This document shows positions 32,073 through 42,500 of a DNA stretch of 64,000 nt, in pieces (position 1 is the first letter of the stretch; each line of letters starts with the position of its first letter). Position numbers and translations under genes: made by a program. Source of the DNA: Tricholoma matsutake (lineage: Eukaryota; Basidiomycota; Agaricomycetes; Agaricales; Tricholomataceae); contig AP026548.1 in NCBI GenBank assembly GCA_026075535.2, positions 744,001 through 808,000 on the forward strand, read 5' to 3'. The notes under the pieces were generated by a model, which searched no databases, was not told the DNA's origin, and worked only from the letters and a program-made list of their open reading frames with translations.

Positions 32073-34130
32073 ATGCAGGCTGTGTCTCGGTCTGCTTCAA
32101 GGAAAAACTCTTTTGGTTTGATCAAGACCAATACTCCTGCCAAGGACTTGACTTGGTATGTTCTTCGTTCTTTGAAAATACAAGTTATCAACCTATCCTG
32201 TCGCGTTGACACTGAATATTGTGTTAATTATAGTCAAAGTGCGAAGACAGGCTTGGCTAAATCAGATGTCAACAAGCAACCAACTGATCGCCCAGAGTGA
32301 ACACACATCTTCCTGTTGTTTGTCCATTACTCACTCTTTTTTTCTATCAGGTGTATTAAAATTAAGACTGAGAAAGCATTGTACACTGAAGACAGTCTCA
32401 TTCGGTAAGCAGTGCGGTAGCTTTCATATTTGATGTTTCATTTCATTTGGTGTTCTGTAGGGCAAGCCTAACTGACAGACATAAGGCTAAGACCACTGAT
32501 GCTGTTGTTCCATCTGAACCAGTGCTATGTGTGGTTTGTGATTGTGGGTGTGTACCATATTCAATGTTTGCTGTTTGCACATTTGGACTTTCGGCTCCAA
32601 TCTCAGGACAATCGACAAAAAAAAGGCTGCTGTTCGAGCACCAAGCCCTCCCCTCTCCAAAATGTCAGAGAGTGAATGGCCTGTCATGCCAAGGTAAGCT
32701 GGATCTTGTTGGAGCTTTGGCGACACCTGGCACTTCATATTCTTTCTCTCTTGTTTCTAGAAATATCCAAGACGAGGAGTACATTTTAATGTCTCCTTTC
32801 CTTGGTGCCACGTCATGGGAGCCTGATACCGATCCTTCCAGTCAACCAGACAACCATGTCATTATGGCTGATAGTACAACAGCTGTTGACGATGTCGACG
32901 ATGCCTGTGAGGCTGCTGAGACTGGTTCCAAGTATGTATAAATTTCTGTCCAAGTGCTTCTGTCACCTTACCAGGGAATGCAGCATTGGTGAGGATCCGT
33001 TGTTGGTCATGCTGAAAAGCATGCAAGACCCACAGCTTGTGCTGCTCTATAAGGATTTGTTCGATCTTGGGTATGCCTTGCATTGTTGTCATGTATACTA
33101 CTGCTAATTCGTGTTGCGTTCTAGCATTTATCAGTCTGTGAAACCGTTCTTGTATGTCAAGAGTGCTGGGATGGGTGTGGTTACTATGGACAAAATAGAG
33201 TCTTTTCTGGGTGTTGGCATAATTCCATATGTCGCTGCTATGACTTTTCTTGCATGCTGCTCAACCATTATGTTCTTATTCAGTCATTTGGTAAAAGCAC
33301 TACTCTTCACCCATTCTGGTTTCTTTGTGAATTCAGCCCATGCTTCACCAGAAGATTTCATTCAAGAGGGTGGTCACCTCAAGGTGAAAGATCCCTCTGC
33401 AACAGTGGTCTGTATCATGACTGGTGTTATCTCTGAATGTTCTATTGTTGCAGAGGGTGTCTCAGGAGCACAAGAGTCTACCAAAGCCATTCACAAAGTC
33501 TCCATCTTACCCTTCTGTCAGGATTTCAGGTGTGATACAACCTTTCTGGGCATTGTGTTCCAGTTCAGCACCATAGCAGGCTCTGTGTCCACCGATGGCA
33601 TCGCCTTTACCACAAGGCCAAAACCTCTTTTTCCTTTTGCATCTTCATGTAAGTTGTTCTTCATTTTATTATTGGATTATTTCATCTGCATGCTACACAG
33701 CCAGCTCAGCTCCTTCCACACCAAGAAGGAAAGGGTCTCGGACCATTATGGTCATGCACAGCCCTGTGCCCACCCAGCAAAAAGATGATTATGTCACTAC
33801 GCGAACATTTGCAGAGTGAAGTAAGTGTTTCTGGCTGTTATACTTTTTGTAGTGACTTCATGAATATTATTAGTTCCTATCTATGATGGTCAAGTTGACA
33901 GTCGGAAGGAGTTTACCTACTCTGATGCTGATTTTTCAAGGATTGCAAGCTGGCCTCCATATGAGCAAGAACTGCACAATCTTCCTGTTGACTCACTTGT
34001 GTCCATTGGGTATACTGTAAACACATTTGGTGGCACAGTTGGTGGCAATGGTGAAGAGGTGGGTACCTACAACAATCTTTCGACAAACCTTCAGTTTGTT
34101 ATTTTGCTGGCATTGCCAGCTGGTGAGTGA
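32073..34130 (+). CDS. Nine-exon gene of unknown function, nearly intact
   Basis: Exons 32073-32155, 32234-32296, 32351-32404, 32461-32693, 32761-32931, 32975-33070, 33125-33648, 33701-33820 and 33874-34130 are separated by eight GT-AG introns of 43-80 nt, and frames agree across every junction. The start MQAVSRSASRK was chosen as the first ATG in the joined frame. Features include a Ser/Lys-rich N-terminus, a hydrophobic segment in exon 7 (YVAAMTFLACCSTIMFLF), and a C-terminal globular part (IPIYDGQVDSRKEF, VSIGYTVNTFGG, LQFVILLALP). Two defects are visible: an A8 run near 32619 shifts the frame inside exon 4, and a TGA interrupts exon 8 at 33817-33819. I recall similar C-termini in agaricomycete hypothetical proteins. 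It lies upstream of the Helitron and could be Helitron cargo. Confidence 0.62.
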
Positions 34131-35089
34131 GCTGTCATGGTCCCAGTGTATTTTTCTTGTGTGCCCAGACAAGCGCTTGTATTAGTGAAGTATACTTTAT
34201 ACTATTACTATGTCTGGTAGTCAAGCATATTTTGAATATTCATTTTCCAAGTTCTTGTTTCGTGTTTTCGTGTTATGCGATCTGAATCGTGACATCAAAG
34301 GCTACTTTTTCACACCAGTCGATCCCATTGGTTTGGTTGGTTGTTGATGCAATGTTGACATCTTATGTGTTACATATATCACGTGTCAATGCATGCACAT
34401 GATCATGTTCTTTTTTTTGCTCTGTTCCAATTATTGAATGTTGAACATTGAACATTGCTCATTGCTTTAACATGTGTATGTGCTTGCTCCAGATGTCTGT
34501 GCTTGTGTTGTTCTGTTATCTCAATGTTTCCCTTATGGAATGTTGGTATACTGACATTGTGAGTAAATTTCCATGCCTACTCAACTCCTCTGCTTACCCA
34601 CTCATGAGTAGTGTGTCCTTCCTCGCGCTATTGAATGGCAGTCCTCCACTGTTGGTGTCTCTTGCCCATTTGGGACTGTCTGCCCTGTCTGTCTGGTGGA
34701 AAGTTCCATCTGGACTGTCAAACATCTTGGGCTGCATGTGCAGTCTCTTGAGCCAATTTTTTTGTCCTTGAGCAAAGAGATGACAAGTGTCTGTTCTCTG
34801 CCCTTGAATCAAGTGTTGCTGTTTGACATATCATTGATGCTAATCCTGATTCTTTGGTCTGTTCTTCTGAATGCTCAATGTTTCTGAATTTGAACTATCA
34901 AGTTTTGCTCTCTGCTCTATGTGCCATTACAGATTTTCTTACTTGCATCTTTGTGACTTTGTTGGAATGTCTCTGTTCCCCTTTGTGGCAGTTACTATTT
35001 CGCACATATGTCCTTCCTTTGCACCACATCTCAGCAACCTGTCATTGCATAGCTCTCAAACTCTTGCAAAACCAATGTTCTCATCACAA
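34131..35089. other. No gene recognised
   Basis: T-rich DNA between the nine-exon gene and the Helitron reading frame. Long plus-strand frames rich in Leu/Cys/Phe (34448-34771) reflect composition. A Helitron 5' TC terminus may lie here but cannot be located without a second copy. Confidence 0.35.
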
Positions 35090-36463
35090 TTATATGGTTA
35101 TGATCTCTGCACTGTCTGCTCCTTGGTCTACTGTATCTCCGTGTCCCCCTCAGCAGCATGTCTACACTTGCCATGGTAGGCATCATGTTGTATATGGAAT
35201 GACTCTGCTGGTGTTGACAAGTAATATGTCACAAATTATTTCATCTGCGATCACTGACTTTCACTCCTCGTCTTTTGAAGGTTGTAAGAAACATGTAAGT
35301 CATCAGAACCTACAAGCATTTTTGTCTAAGCTGCATGGCTGTGATCAAACTATGGTTCCTGTTGGTGGGGGAAGGCCATATCTATTTTCACACCCAGCTG
35401 TCACTTCATTTATTAAGAGATGTAATGATCAGGTGTCCTCTGTCCATGTCTTTTGTTATGTGGATCATGTAGATGACATAGGGTGCCTTTCTTATCCTGT
35501 ACAGCATGGATTTGTACATGCCGATCTGTCCCTTACTGAAATTGTGCCTCACATCTCTAGGCAGATGGTACAGAAGATTGCTCGAATACACGAAATCCCT
35601 CTGAGCTCACATTGGCATCTCACCAAAGATGAACTTGTAAAAGTCTTTGAAGGCCATGACTGCATCAATTGTAATCTTTACATTTCTGTTCCTGAAGCTC
35701 AACTTCCAGCTTCTGATAAAAAGAATAAGAAGTCTGCAAAGGCTTTCGCAAACATAACTGAGGAGGAAAGGGTGAAACGAAACATGAAGAAGTGAAAAGG
35801 GTTTAAAGGGGATGAAACCAAAGTTAGTACTGTATCTCCTGTGTTTCCTCCTCCACCATTGACAAAAGACTTGAGTGAGACTATAATCAGAGAATGGTGC
35901 AAAAAGTCAAAACCATCATCTTTGGAGGAATCTGGATGTGCTGTATGTGGCGAGTTGGTGCCAGTGGTTCATCTGAGTCATCTGAAAGCTGTAAAAACAA
36001 TGCTCAGTATCCTGGTAGCTCCAGGTGTGACTTGATCTGAGTGCAAAACCCACTCTGATCCAATTTCAGAATTTAAAGGACCAGTCCTTGACTACCAGTG
36101 TAACTGAGTTTGTGATAATTGCCGACAGAGCATTAGAAAAGGAAAGGTACCCCGCCTCACTTTGGCTAATAACCTTTGGCTTGATAAAGTTCCAAAAGTG
36201 CTGTCAGACCTCAATTATGTTGAGAGACTTCTTGTTGCTTGTATACGTCACAACTCTTGTTTTGTCAAGGTAGCTTCTAGTGGCCTCAGAAAAATGGTTG
36301 CCCATGTTATTGCATTTGAATCACCTCTTCCAAAGGTATATCATACTCTCCCTCCTCCTGTTGAAGAGTTGGATGATGTTCTTGCTATTCTTTTCACAGG
36401 ACCTTCAAAACCTACTGAGCAAGACCTGCCATGCATACCTCTTCTAGTCAGAAGAAACCAGGT
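35090..36463 (+). pseudogene. Helitron polyprotein N-terminal region (DUF6570-like)
   Basis: The frame reads PVGGGRPYLFSHPAVTSF, then IPLSSHWHLTKDELVKVFEGHDCINCNLY, and after a TGA (35793-35795) CAVCGELVPVVHLSHLKAV, CDNCRQSIRKGKVPRLTLAN, WLDKVPKVLSDLNYVERLL and FTGPSKPTEQDLPCIPLLVRR. The cysteine pairs (CINC, CAVC, CDNC) suggest zinc binding. Further TGA stops interrupt it (about 36031 and 36105). The last codons before the insertion, RRNQ, join directly to VAKALEWLKLNH at 42506. It precedes the Rep domain in agaricomycete Helitrons. The start is uncertain; a possible intron spans about 35221-35280. Confidence 0.75.
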
Positions 36464-36889
36464 TGTAAGGGGACTAGGGGGGTGCCCTGTGTGTTTTTTC
36501 TATTTTTTATGTTCGTCCTATATTTTTCCCCACCTCATTTCCTTCTATTCTTCATTTTCTATGATTTTTCCGGATTTTATTACTAATTTTCCCTTGCTAT
36601 CATGTTTGTACATGTTGACACTTTTATATTTAGAGGCGGAGTACCCCTTCCGACACATACCCCTTTGTATGATGTCATTCGGTGGCCTTGATCTGCCTAT
36701 CTCTGCCTTTTTCTATTTTTAGGTTATATTTGATTTTTGTCGTCTTCACATATACTGGGCATCAGCAAGGGGATCCTTAGAGTTTTCTCTTTGGATTTCC
36801 CTTTGCTAGGTGTGTCCCCAATGCCTGTATTGTGTAGTATAATTTTAACTTTGGATTTCCCTTTGCTAGAGGCTTAGGTTGCCCTTATA
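36464..36889 (+). repeat. Gypsy-2 5' LTR
   Basis: Starts TGTAAGGGGACTAGGG and ends TTGCCCTTATA, with inverted ends TGTAAGGG/CCCTTATA. It contains two CTTTGGATTTCCCTTTGCTAG copies in its 3' half. It is followed by GTAGGAAACTCGCCCC, where the primer-binding site should be, but I cannot match that to a particular tRNA. Confidence 0.93.
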
Positions 36890-36920
36890 GTAGGAAACTC
36901 GCCCCTAAGGCCCGAAAATC

Positions 36921-38175
36921 GTGAACGTGCTGCCCAAGATAGGCAGGTACGGACAGGACGACGCTTCCCAAAGCTCCACAGAGTCCCTACACACCGTTCC
37001 AGATAATTTTGCCTTTATTATGCCACCATTTTTGCCAAATGCGCTCCCTAGCGACATGGATGCATCAGAACACTTTGACGTGCTTGAAAGCAATGTTTCC
37101 AGAATGCACGTGCAAATCAACTTGCTTAAATCTACGATTGAAAACTTCGTTAGGACCCTCCAGGCTAACCCTACGACCAATAGTTCCCCCTTTACGTCTC
37201 CAAGCGCACCCAACAATGACGTTTTGCCAAACACGTCCACTAAGGAACGTGCCCAGATCAAACTGTCCCCCCCCCGCCGAATTTAATGGTGCACATGCGC
37301 AGGGATGTGCATTCCTTAATTCCTGTGAGTTATACATTAGTCTCCAGTCGCATCAATTCGTCGATGAGGCTGCAAAAATTTATTGGGCCTTCACATACAT
37401 GAAATCTGAACGCACCTATCTCTATGTGGACCGTATCCTACGTCAAACTAAAGAACTCGGTTCTCTACCTTTCTCCACTTGGGGTGACTTTCGAGCTGAG
37501 TTCATACGCCACTTCTGCCCCCTCAATGAACGCCACTGAGCAGTGACACAACTTGAGTCATCCGCTTACCACCAGGTATGTCGATCCGTGGACGACTATA
37601 TCGATGAGTTGAAGGATTTGGTGGACATGGCAGGATATGGGAGTGGGTTACCAGTGGTGGTGAAGTCCCAACGGGGGCTCAACCGAGAAATTCAGGACCA
37701 GATTGCACAGATGTTGGAAGGGCACCCAGCGGACGATGATATCCTTGCTTGGTATGAAGCTGCTTCACTCTGTGACGAGAACCGACTCACAAATGTGGCG
37801 TTTAATGCTGCATTCCGTGCTCCAACTACCACTCATACGCCCTACACCTTCAATCGAAGCCTCCCTCACCCTAACCCCATTCCTGTTCGTCAAACTCCCA
37901 CACCAGCCATCAATGTCCCAGTGCCAATGGATGTTGATGCAGCCCACAGCCGTGCACGTAAGTTGGATCTCTGCTACCATTGTGGGGAACCTGGACACAG
38001 GGCTGGAGCGTGTCCCCATTGTCAGGATATCCGCATGCTCACCCCCGAGGGACGAGACAAACTCCTGCAAGATTTGTTGGCGCTTGTAGATGTTGAGGAA
38101 GCGAAGGATCAAGTTGCAGAGGAGATTAAGTTGGAAGTTGTAGAGGAGCAGGATTTTCCTATTCGCAGCGAGTGA
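36921..38175 (+). pseudogene. gag: Gypsy-2 Gag
   Basis: Gag packages the element RNA. The N-terminal frame (36921-37286) ends in a run of nine C residues (37267-37275) where the frame shifts, a typical slippage site. The following frame holds the retrotransposon-gag core (AKIYWAFTYMKSERTYLYVDRI, WGDFRAEFIRHFCPLNERH), a TGA at about 37538 where Arg is likely, and then DYIDELKDLVDMAGY and a zinc knuckle CYHCGEPGHRAGAC (about 37975-38015). It ends with an acidic tail at 38175. Restoring function would require reversal of both defects; no intact product is expected. Confidence 0.88.
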
Positions 38176-38748
38176 ATCGTACGCCCTCACTGCCTGTCCA
38201 TAACCGCTTTGAAGTCTTGTCAGTTGAATCCCCGGAGAATGAATCCATTTCTGTGACTGCTCCCCTCTCTGACCCTTTGAAGTTGGCTAAAGACGTACCT
38301 GCTCTCCCCATCTCTCCTTCTACTCCACGTCCCAAAATTAAATCATGGGAGCGTAAACTACCATGCAAGTATATTGTGGCATCCACTCCCTCTGCACATT
38401 CCTTGAACCTAGCCATTGAACTGCAGACGACCAACACTGGACAGATACTCGGTGTCTCTGCACTCCTGGACTCTGGTGTGACTGGTCTCCCATCTGGTAC
38501 AACAACATCGCCTAAATACTCGCTCACTCTCACATCCGATACCTGTATATAACGTGGATGGATCCCCAAATGAAGCTGGTGCCATCCAAGAGGTTGCAGA
38601 CCTGGTTCTCTGTTACAAAGATCATAGTGAGTGTGCCCTTTTTGCTGTCACTCAATTAGGAAAGCAAAAGGTGAGTTTGGGATATCCATGGCTTCGAGAC
38701 CATAACCCAGAGGTCGACTGGCATACCGGGGAGGTTACCATGAGCTGA
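38172..38748 (+). pseudogene. Gypsy-2 aspartic protease region
   Basis: A frame overlapping the end of gag contains ALLDSGVTGLPSG, the retropepsin DSG motif (about 38464-38490) that releases the mature proteins. An indel near 38510-38550 switches to the frame carrying VYNVDG, LCYKDHSECALFAVTQLGKQ and the protease C-terminal signature LGYPWLRDHNPEVDW, ending at a TGA (38746-38748). Flap and dimerisation residues cannot be judged because of the frameshift. Confidence 0.8.
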
Positions 38749-38862
38749 TGTCCATCCTGCTGTCGGATGTGTTTCACAGAAGCCAGGCAAGAACGTCGTG
38801 GACAGAAGGCGGCAATATGACATACTCAGAAGTGTCGTGCTGGACCCCTGCCTATACCTGAA

Positions 38863-41800
38863 GTGGAATTGGAAGGGGTTCCTGATCTAATGCCAGACTC
38901 GGATGATGATGATGAGGACCCAGAGGAAGTGGAGGAGGGTGATCAGATCTTCTACACTGCGATTCGCTCATCGCATGAGGTGTGTGCCACATCGAACATA
39001 TCCCAACGCCTCGCTGAGGCCTTCCACAAAAACAACGCTGCTAAATCCTCTACTAACTCCTTACTCCCTCATCTCCATGAGTTTGAAGACGTGTTCTCCA
39101 AGGAGTCATTCAACTCTCTTCCTGCATGCAAGCCATGGGATCATGTGATTGAACTCACCCCCAGCGCAACCCCTTCATCCTGCAAGGTCTATCCTCTCTC
39201 TCTGGAAGAACAATGGCAGCTTGACCAGTTCATCGACGAGCACCTGGCCTCTGGACGTATTCGACCATCGAAGTCACCCATGGCCTCTCCCTTTTTCTTT
39301 GTCAAGAAGAAGGATGGCTCACTTTGACTGGTTCAAGACTACAGAAGGCTCAACAACATCACGGTCAAAAATTGCTACCCACTACCCCTCATCTCCAAAC
39401 TCATAAACCAGCTCCATGGAGCCCGATACTTCACCAAGCTCGATGTCCATTGGGGCTATAATAATGTGAGGATAAAGGAGGGAGATGAGTGGAAGGCAGC
39501 CTTTTGTACCAACCGTGGTCTTTTTGAACTGCTTGTCATGTTCTTTGGCCTTACTAATAGCCCTGCCACCTTTCAGACCATGATGAACGACATCTTCCAT
39601 GACTTCATCCTTGAAGGCATTGTCTGCATCTATCTCGATGACATCCTCATCTTCACTCGCATGGTTGAAGAGCACCATTGCATCACGCGCCTCATCCTAG
39701 AGCGACTTTGATGGTACAAACTCTACCTTTGTCAGGACAAATGCGAGTTCAAAAGGACCAAGATCGAGTACCTCGGCCTGATTATCTCGGAGGGTCAAGT
39801 GGAGATGGATCCTATCAAGGTAAACGGGGTCACAGCTTGGCCAATGCCCACAAACAAGAAGGAGGTGCAGTCTTTCCTGCGCTTCATCAATTTCTATTGG
39901 TGTTTTATCAAGGATTTCTCACATCATGCACAACCACTGTTCGACTTGACCAGAAAGGAGGCATGGAGGTGGGATAATGCACAACAGGAGGCATTCGAAA
40001 AGCTTAAGGAGATGGTCACTTCTGCTCTGATCCTTACGTTTGCTGACGATTCACGTCCTTTTCATGTAGAAGCTGACAGTTCTGACTTTGCGATGGGCAC
40101 CATGTTGTCTCAGCAGTCTCCAGAGGACCAGAAGTGGCATCCTGTTGCGTTCTACTCCAAAAGCCTTAGTGCTGTAGAGCGAAACTACGAGATCCATGAC
40201 AAGGAGATGTTGGCGATAATGCATGCGCTTGAGGAGTGGCAACACTTCCTCGAGGGTGCCCAACACAAGGTGGAAATTTGGACAGATCACAAGAATCTCG
40301 AGTACTTCATGACAGCCAAGAAATTGAACTGTCGTCAAGCTCATTGGTCCCTGTATCTATCTAGATTCAACTTCTCCTTGCACCACCATCCGGGTTGCAG
40401 CATGGGGAAGACCGATGCCCTATCCCAACGTGCAGACCATGGGGATGGCAGCGGTGACAACCAAAACATTGTGCTGTTGCAGCCAGACCTGTTCACCATT
40501 CGGGCACTGGAAGGCATCGCACCCCAGGGCGAGGAGTGGGACATCCTACATGACATTCGTTGCACAAACCGTAGCGGTTTACATGAGGATGTTGTCGCCC
40601 AAGCTGTTAAAGAACTGAGGAAGGGATTGACCCTTTCCTTACATGCGGCAGAGTGGGCTGAAAAGGAGGACTTGTTGTATTTCAGGGATCGCATCTATGT
40701 TCCCAATGACCCAGACCTTCGCTGGTGCATCATATCCCAACACCATGACTCACAGATTGCTGGCCACCCCAGATGCTGGAAGACCTTGGAGCTCACCTCA
40801 TGGAACTATTGGTGGCCACAAATGTCACGGCTCATTGGTCAGTATTGTCACACTTGTGACCTTTGCTTATGCACCAAGGTTCCTCATTGCAAGCCTATTG
40901 GTGAGCTACACCCTCTTCCTGTTCCAGAGAGTCGTTGGGATGTCGTCAGCGTCGACTTTGTGGTGGAATTGCCAGAGTCAAATGGGTTTGATGCAGTGAT
41001 GTGCACAGTTGACTCAGTGGGAAAACGCACTCACTTCATTCCCACTCACACCACTGTCAGTGCCCTAGGTGCTGCTCAACTCTACCTCCACCACGTGTGG
41101 AAATTACATGGACTTCCTGGTGCCTTCCTCTCAAATCATGGCCCTCAGTTCATGGCAGAGTTCACTCGTGAGCTGTACCGACTCCTGGGGATCAAACTCC
41201 TTGCTTCAACCGCTTATCACCCACAAACTGATGGCCAGATGGAGCGAGTCAACCAGGAACTGGAGCAGTACATCTGCCTCTTTGTCAATGAATGCCAGGA
41301 CAATTGGGGTGATCTCCTTCCTTTGGCTGAGTTTGGATACAACAACCATGTCCATGCTTCCACTCAACAGACCCCTTTCCTCTTAGACACTGGACGACAT
41401 CCACGCATGGGATTTGAACCTCGCCAAACTCCCTCACACATCGAGATGGTGAATGAGTTCACAGAACACATGAGGGATAGCTTGGAGGAGGCAAGGGCAG
41501 CCTTAGCAAAGGCGAAGGACAACATGGCGTGATTTTACAACCAATGCCACTCCCCAACCCCTCAGTACAAGGTTGGTGATCGAGTTTATCTTGACTCCAG
41601 TGACGTCTCCACTACACGTCCATCCAAGAAACTCGCTCATTGCTTCTTGGGACCTTTCCCCATTGTCAAGTGCGTTGGAATGCATGCCTATCATCTATGC
41701 CTCCCAGCCTCCATGTCCAGACTCCATCCTGTCTTCCATGTCGTCAAATTACTTCCAGCTCCCCCAGATCTGTTCCCGGGACGCCATTCACACCCACCAC

Positions 41801-42033
41801 CACCACCTACAGTGATTGAGGGAGAACCCCAATACAAAGTCGAGTCAATCTTGGACAGCCATCTGCATCAAGGAAAACTCCAGTATTTGGTACATTGGAA
41901 GGGTTATGGGTATGAGGAGAACTCATGGGTCAAAGAGTCTGACATAAATGCCCCTCGGTTAATCAAGGAATTCCACCAACAGCACACTGCTGCACCGCAT
42001 CGCATTCAAGTCACAGACTTTGGTCGTATATGA
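38863..42033 (+). pseudogene. pol: Gypsy-2 RT-RNase H-integrase-chromodomain polyprotein
   Basis: The N-terminal linker (KPWDHVIELTPSA) leads to RT ([21 protein letters not shown]) with TGA stops near 39325 and 39709 at expected Arg positions. The YLDDILIF active site is intact (about 39630). From 39799 a 577-codon open frame covers the RT end, RNase H (FHVEADSSDFAMG, IWTDHKNLEYF), the integrase HHCC zinc region (HHDSQIAGHP...CHTCDLCLC) and the integrase core. The core has VSVDFVVELP and a Glu in MERVNQE, but the second catalytic Asp is Asn (SNHGPQF, about 41131-41151). After a TGA at 41530 come a GPF motif and a C-terminal chromodomain (YLVHWKGYGYEENSWV), which in chromoviruses directs integration. 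Confidence 0.94.
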
Positions 42034-42074
42034 TTTTGAATGCATTGGGGCAATGCATCTTAGAGAGGGGGTGA

Positions 42075-42500
42075 TGTAAGGGGACTAGGGGGGTGCCCTG
42101 TGTGTTTTTCCTATTTTTTATGTTCATCCTATATTTTTCCCCACCTCATTTCCTTCTATTCTTCATTTTCTATGATTTTTCCGGATTTTATTACTAATTT
42201 TCCCTTGCTATCACGTTTGTATATGTTGACACTTTTATATTTAGAGGCAGAGTACCCCTTCTGACACATACCCCTTTGTATGATGTCATTCGGCGGCCTT
42301 GATCTGCCTATCTCTGCCTTTTTCTATTTTTAGGTTATATTTGATTTTTGTCATCTTCACATATACTGGGCATCAGCAAGGGGATCCTTAGAGTTTTCTT
42401 TTTGGATTTCCCTTTGCTAGGTGTGTCCCCAATGCCTGTATTATGTAGTATAATTTTAACTTCAGATTTCCCTTTGCTAGAGGCTTAGGTTGCCCTTATA
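42075..42500 (+). repeat. Gypsy-2 3' LTR
   Basis: Same length and ends as the 5' LTR, preceded by a purine-rich tract (AGAGAGGGGGTGA). It differs from the 5' LTR only by transitions, several at CpG-derived sites (for example GTTCGTCC against GTTCATCC, and TTCCGAC against TTCTGAC). Confidence 0.93.

Larger units (their letters stand above)
36464..42500 (+). mobile_element. Near full-length Ty3/gypsy chromovirus (Gypsy-2) with paired LTRs and TSD
   Basis: Two 426-bp LTRs (36464-36889 and 42075-42500) bracket gag, protease, RT, RNase H, integrase and chromodomain. CAGGT is duplicated exactly (36459-36463, 42501-42505). The 6,037-bp element lies in the Helitron frame in the same orientation. The LTRs differ at about 12 positions, all transitions as far as I can see (roughly 97% identity), so the insertion is younger than the other copies here. 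Coding damage is limited to a few TGA codons and two or three indels. Confidence 0.95.

Noticed and set aside
34448..34771. Leu/Cys/Phe-rich ORF resembling a membrane protein
   Set aside because: T-rich DNA gives hydrophobic translations in several frames; no start context, motif or splice logic supports a gene.
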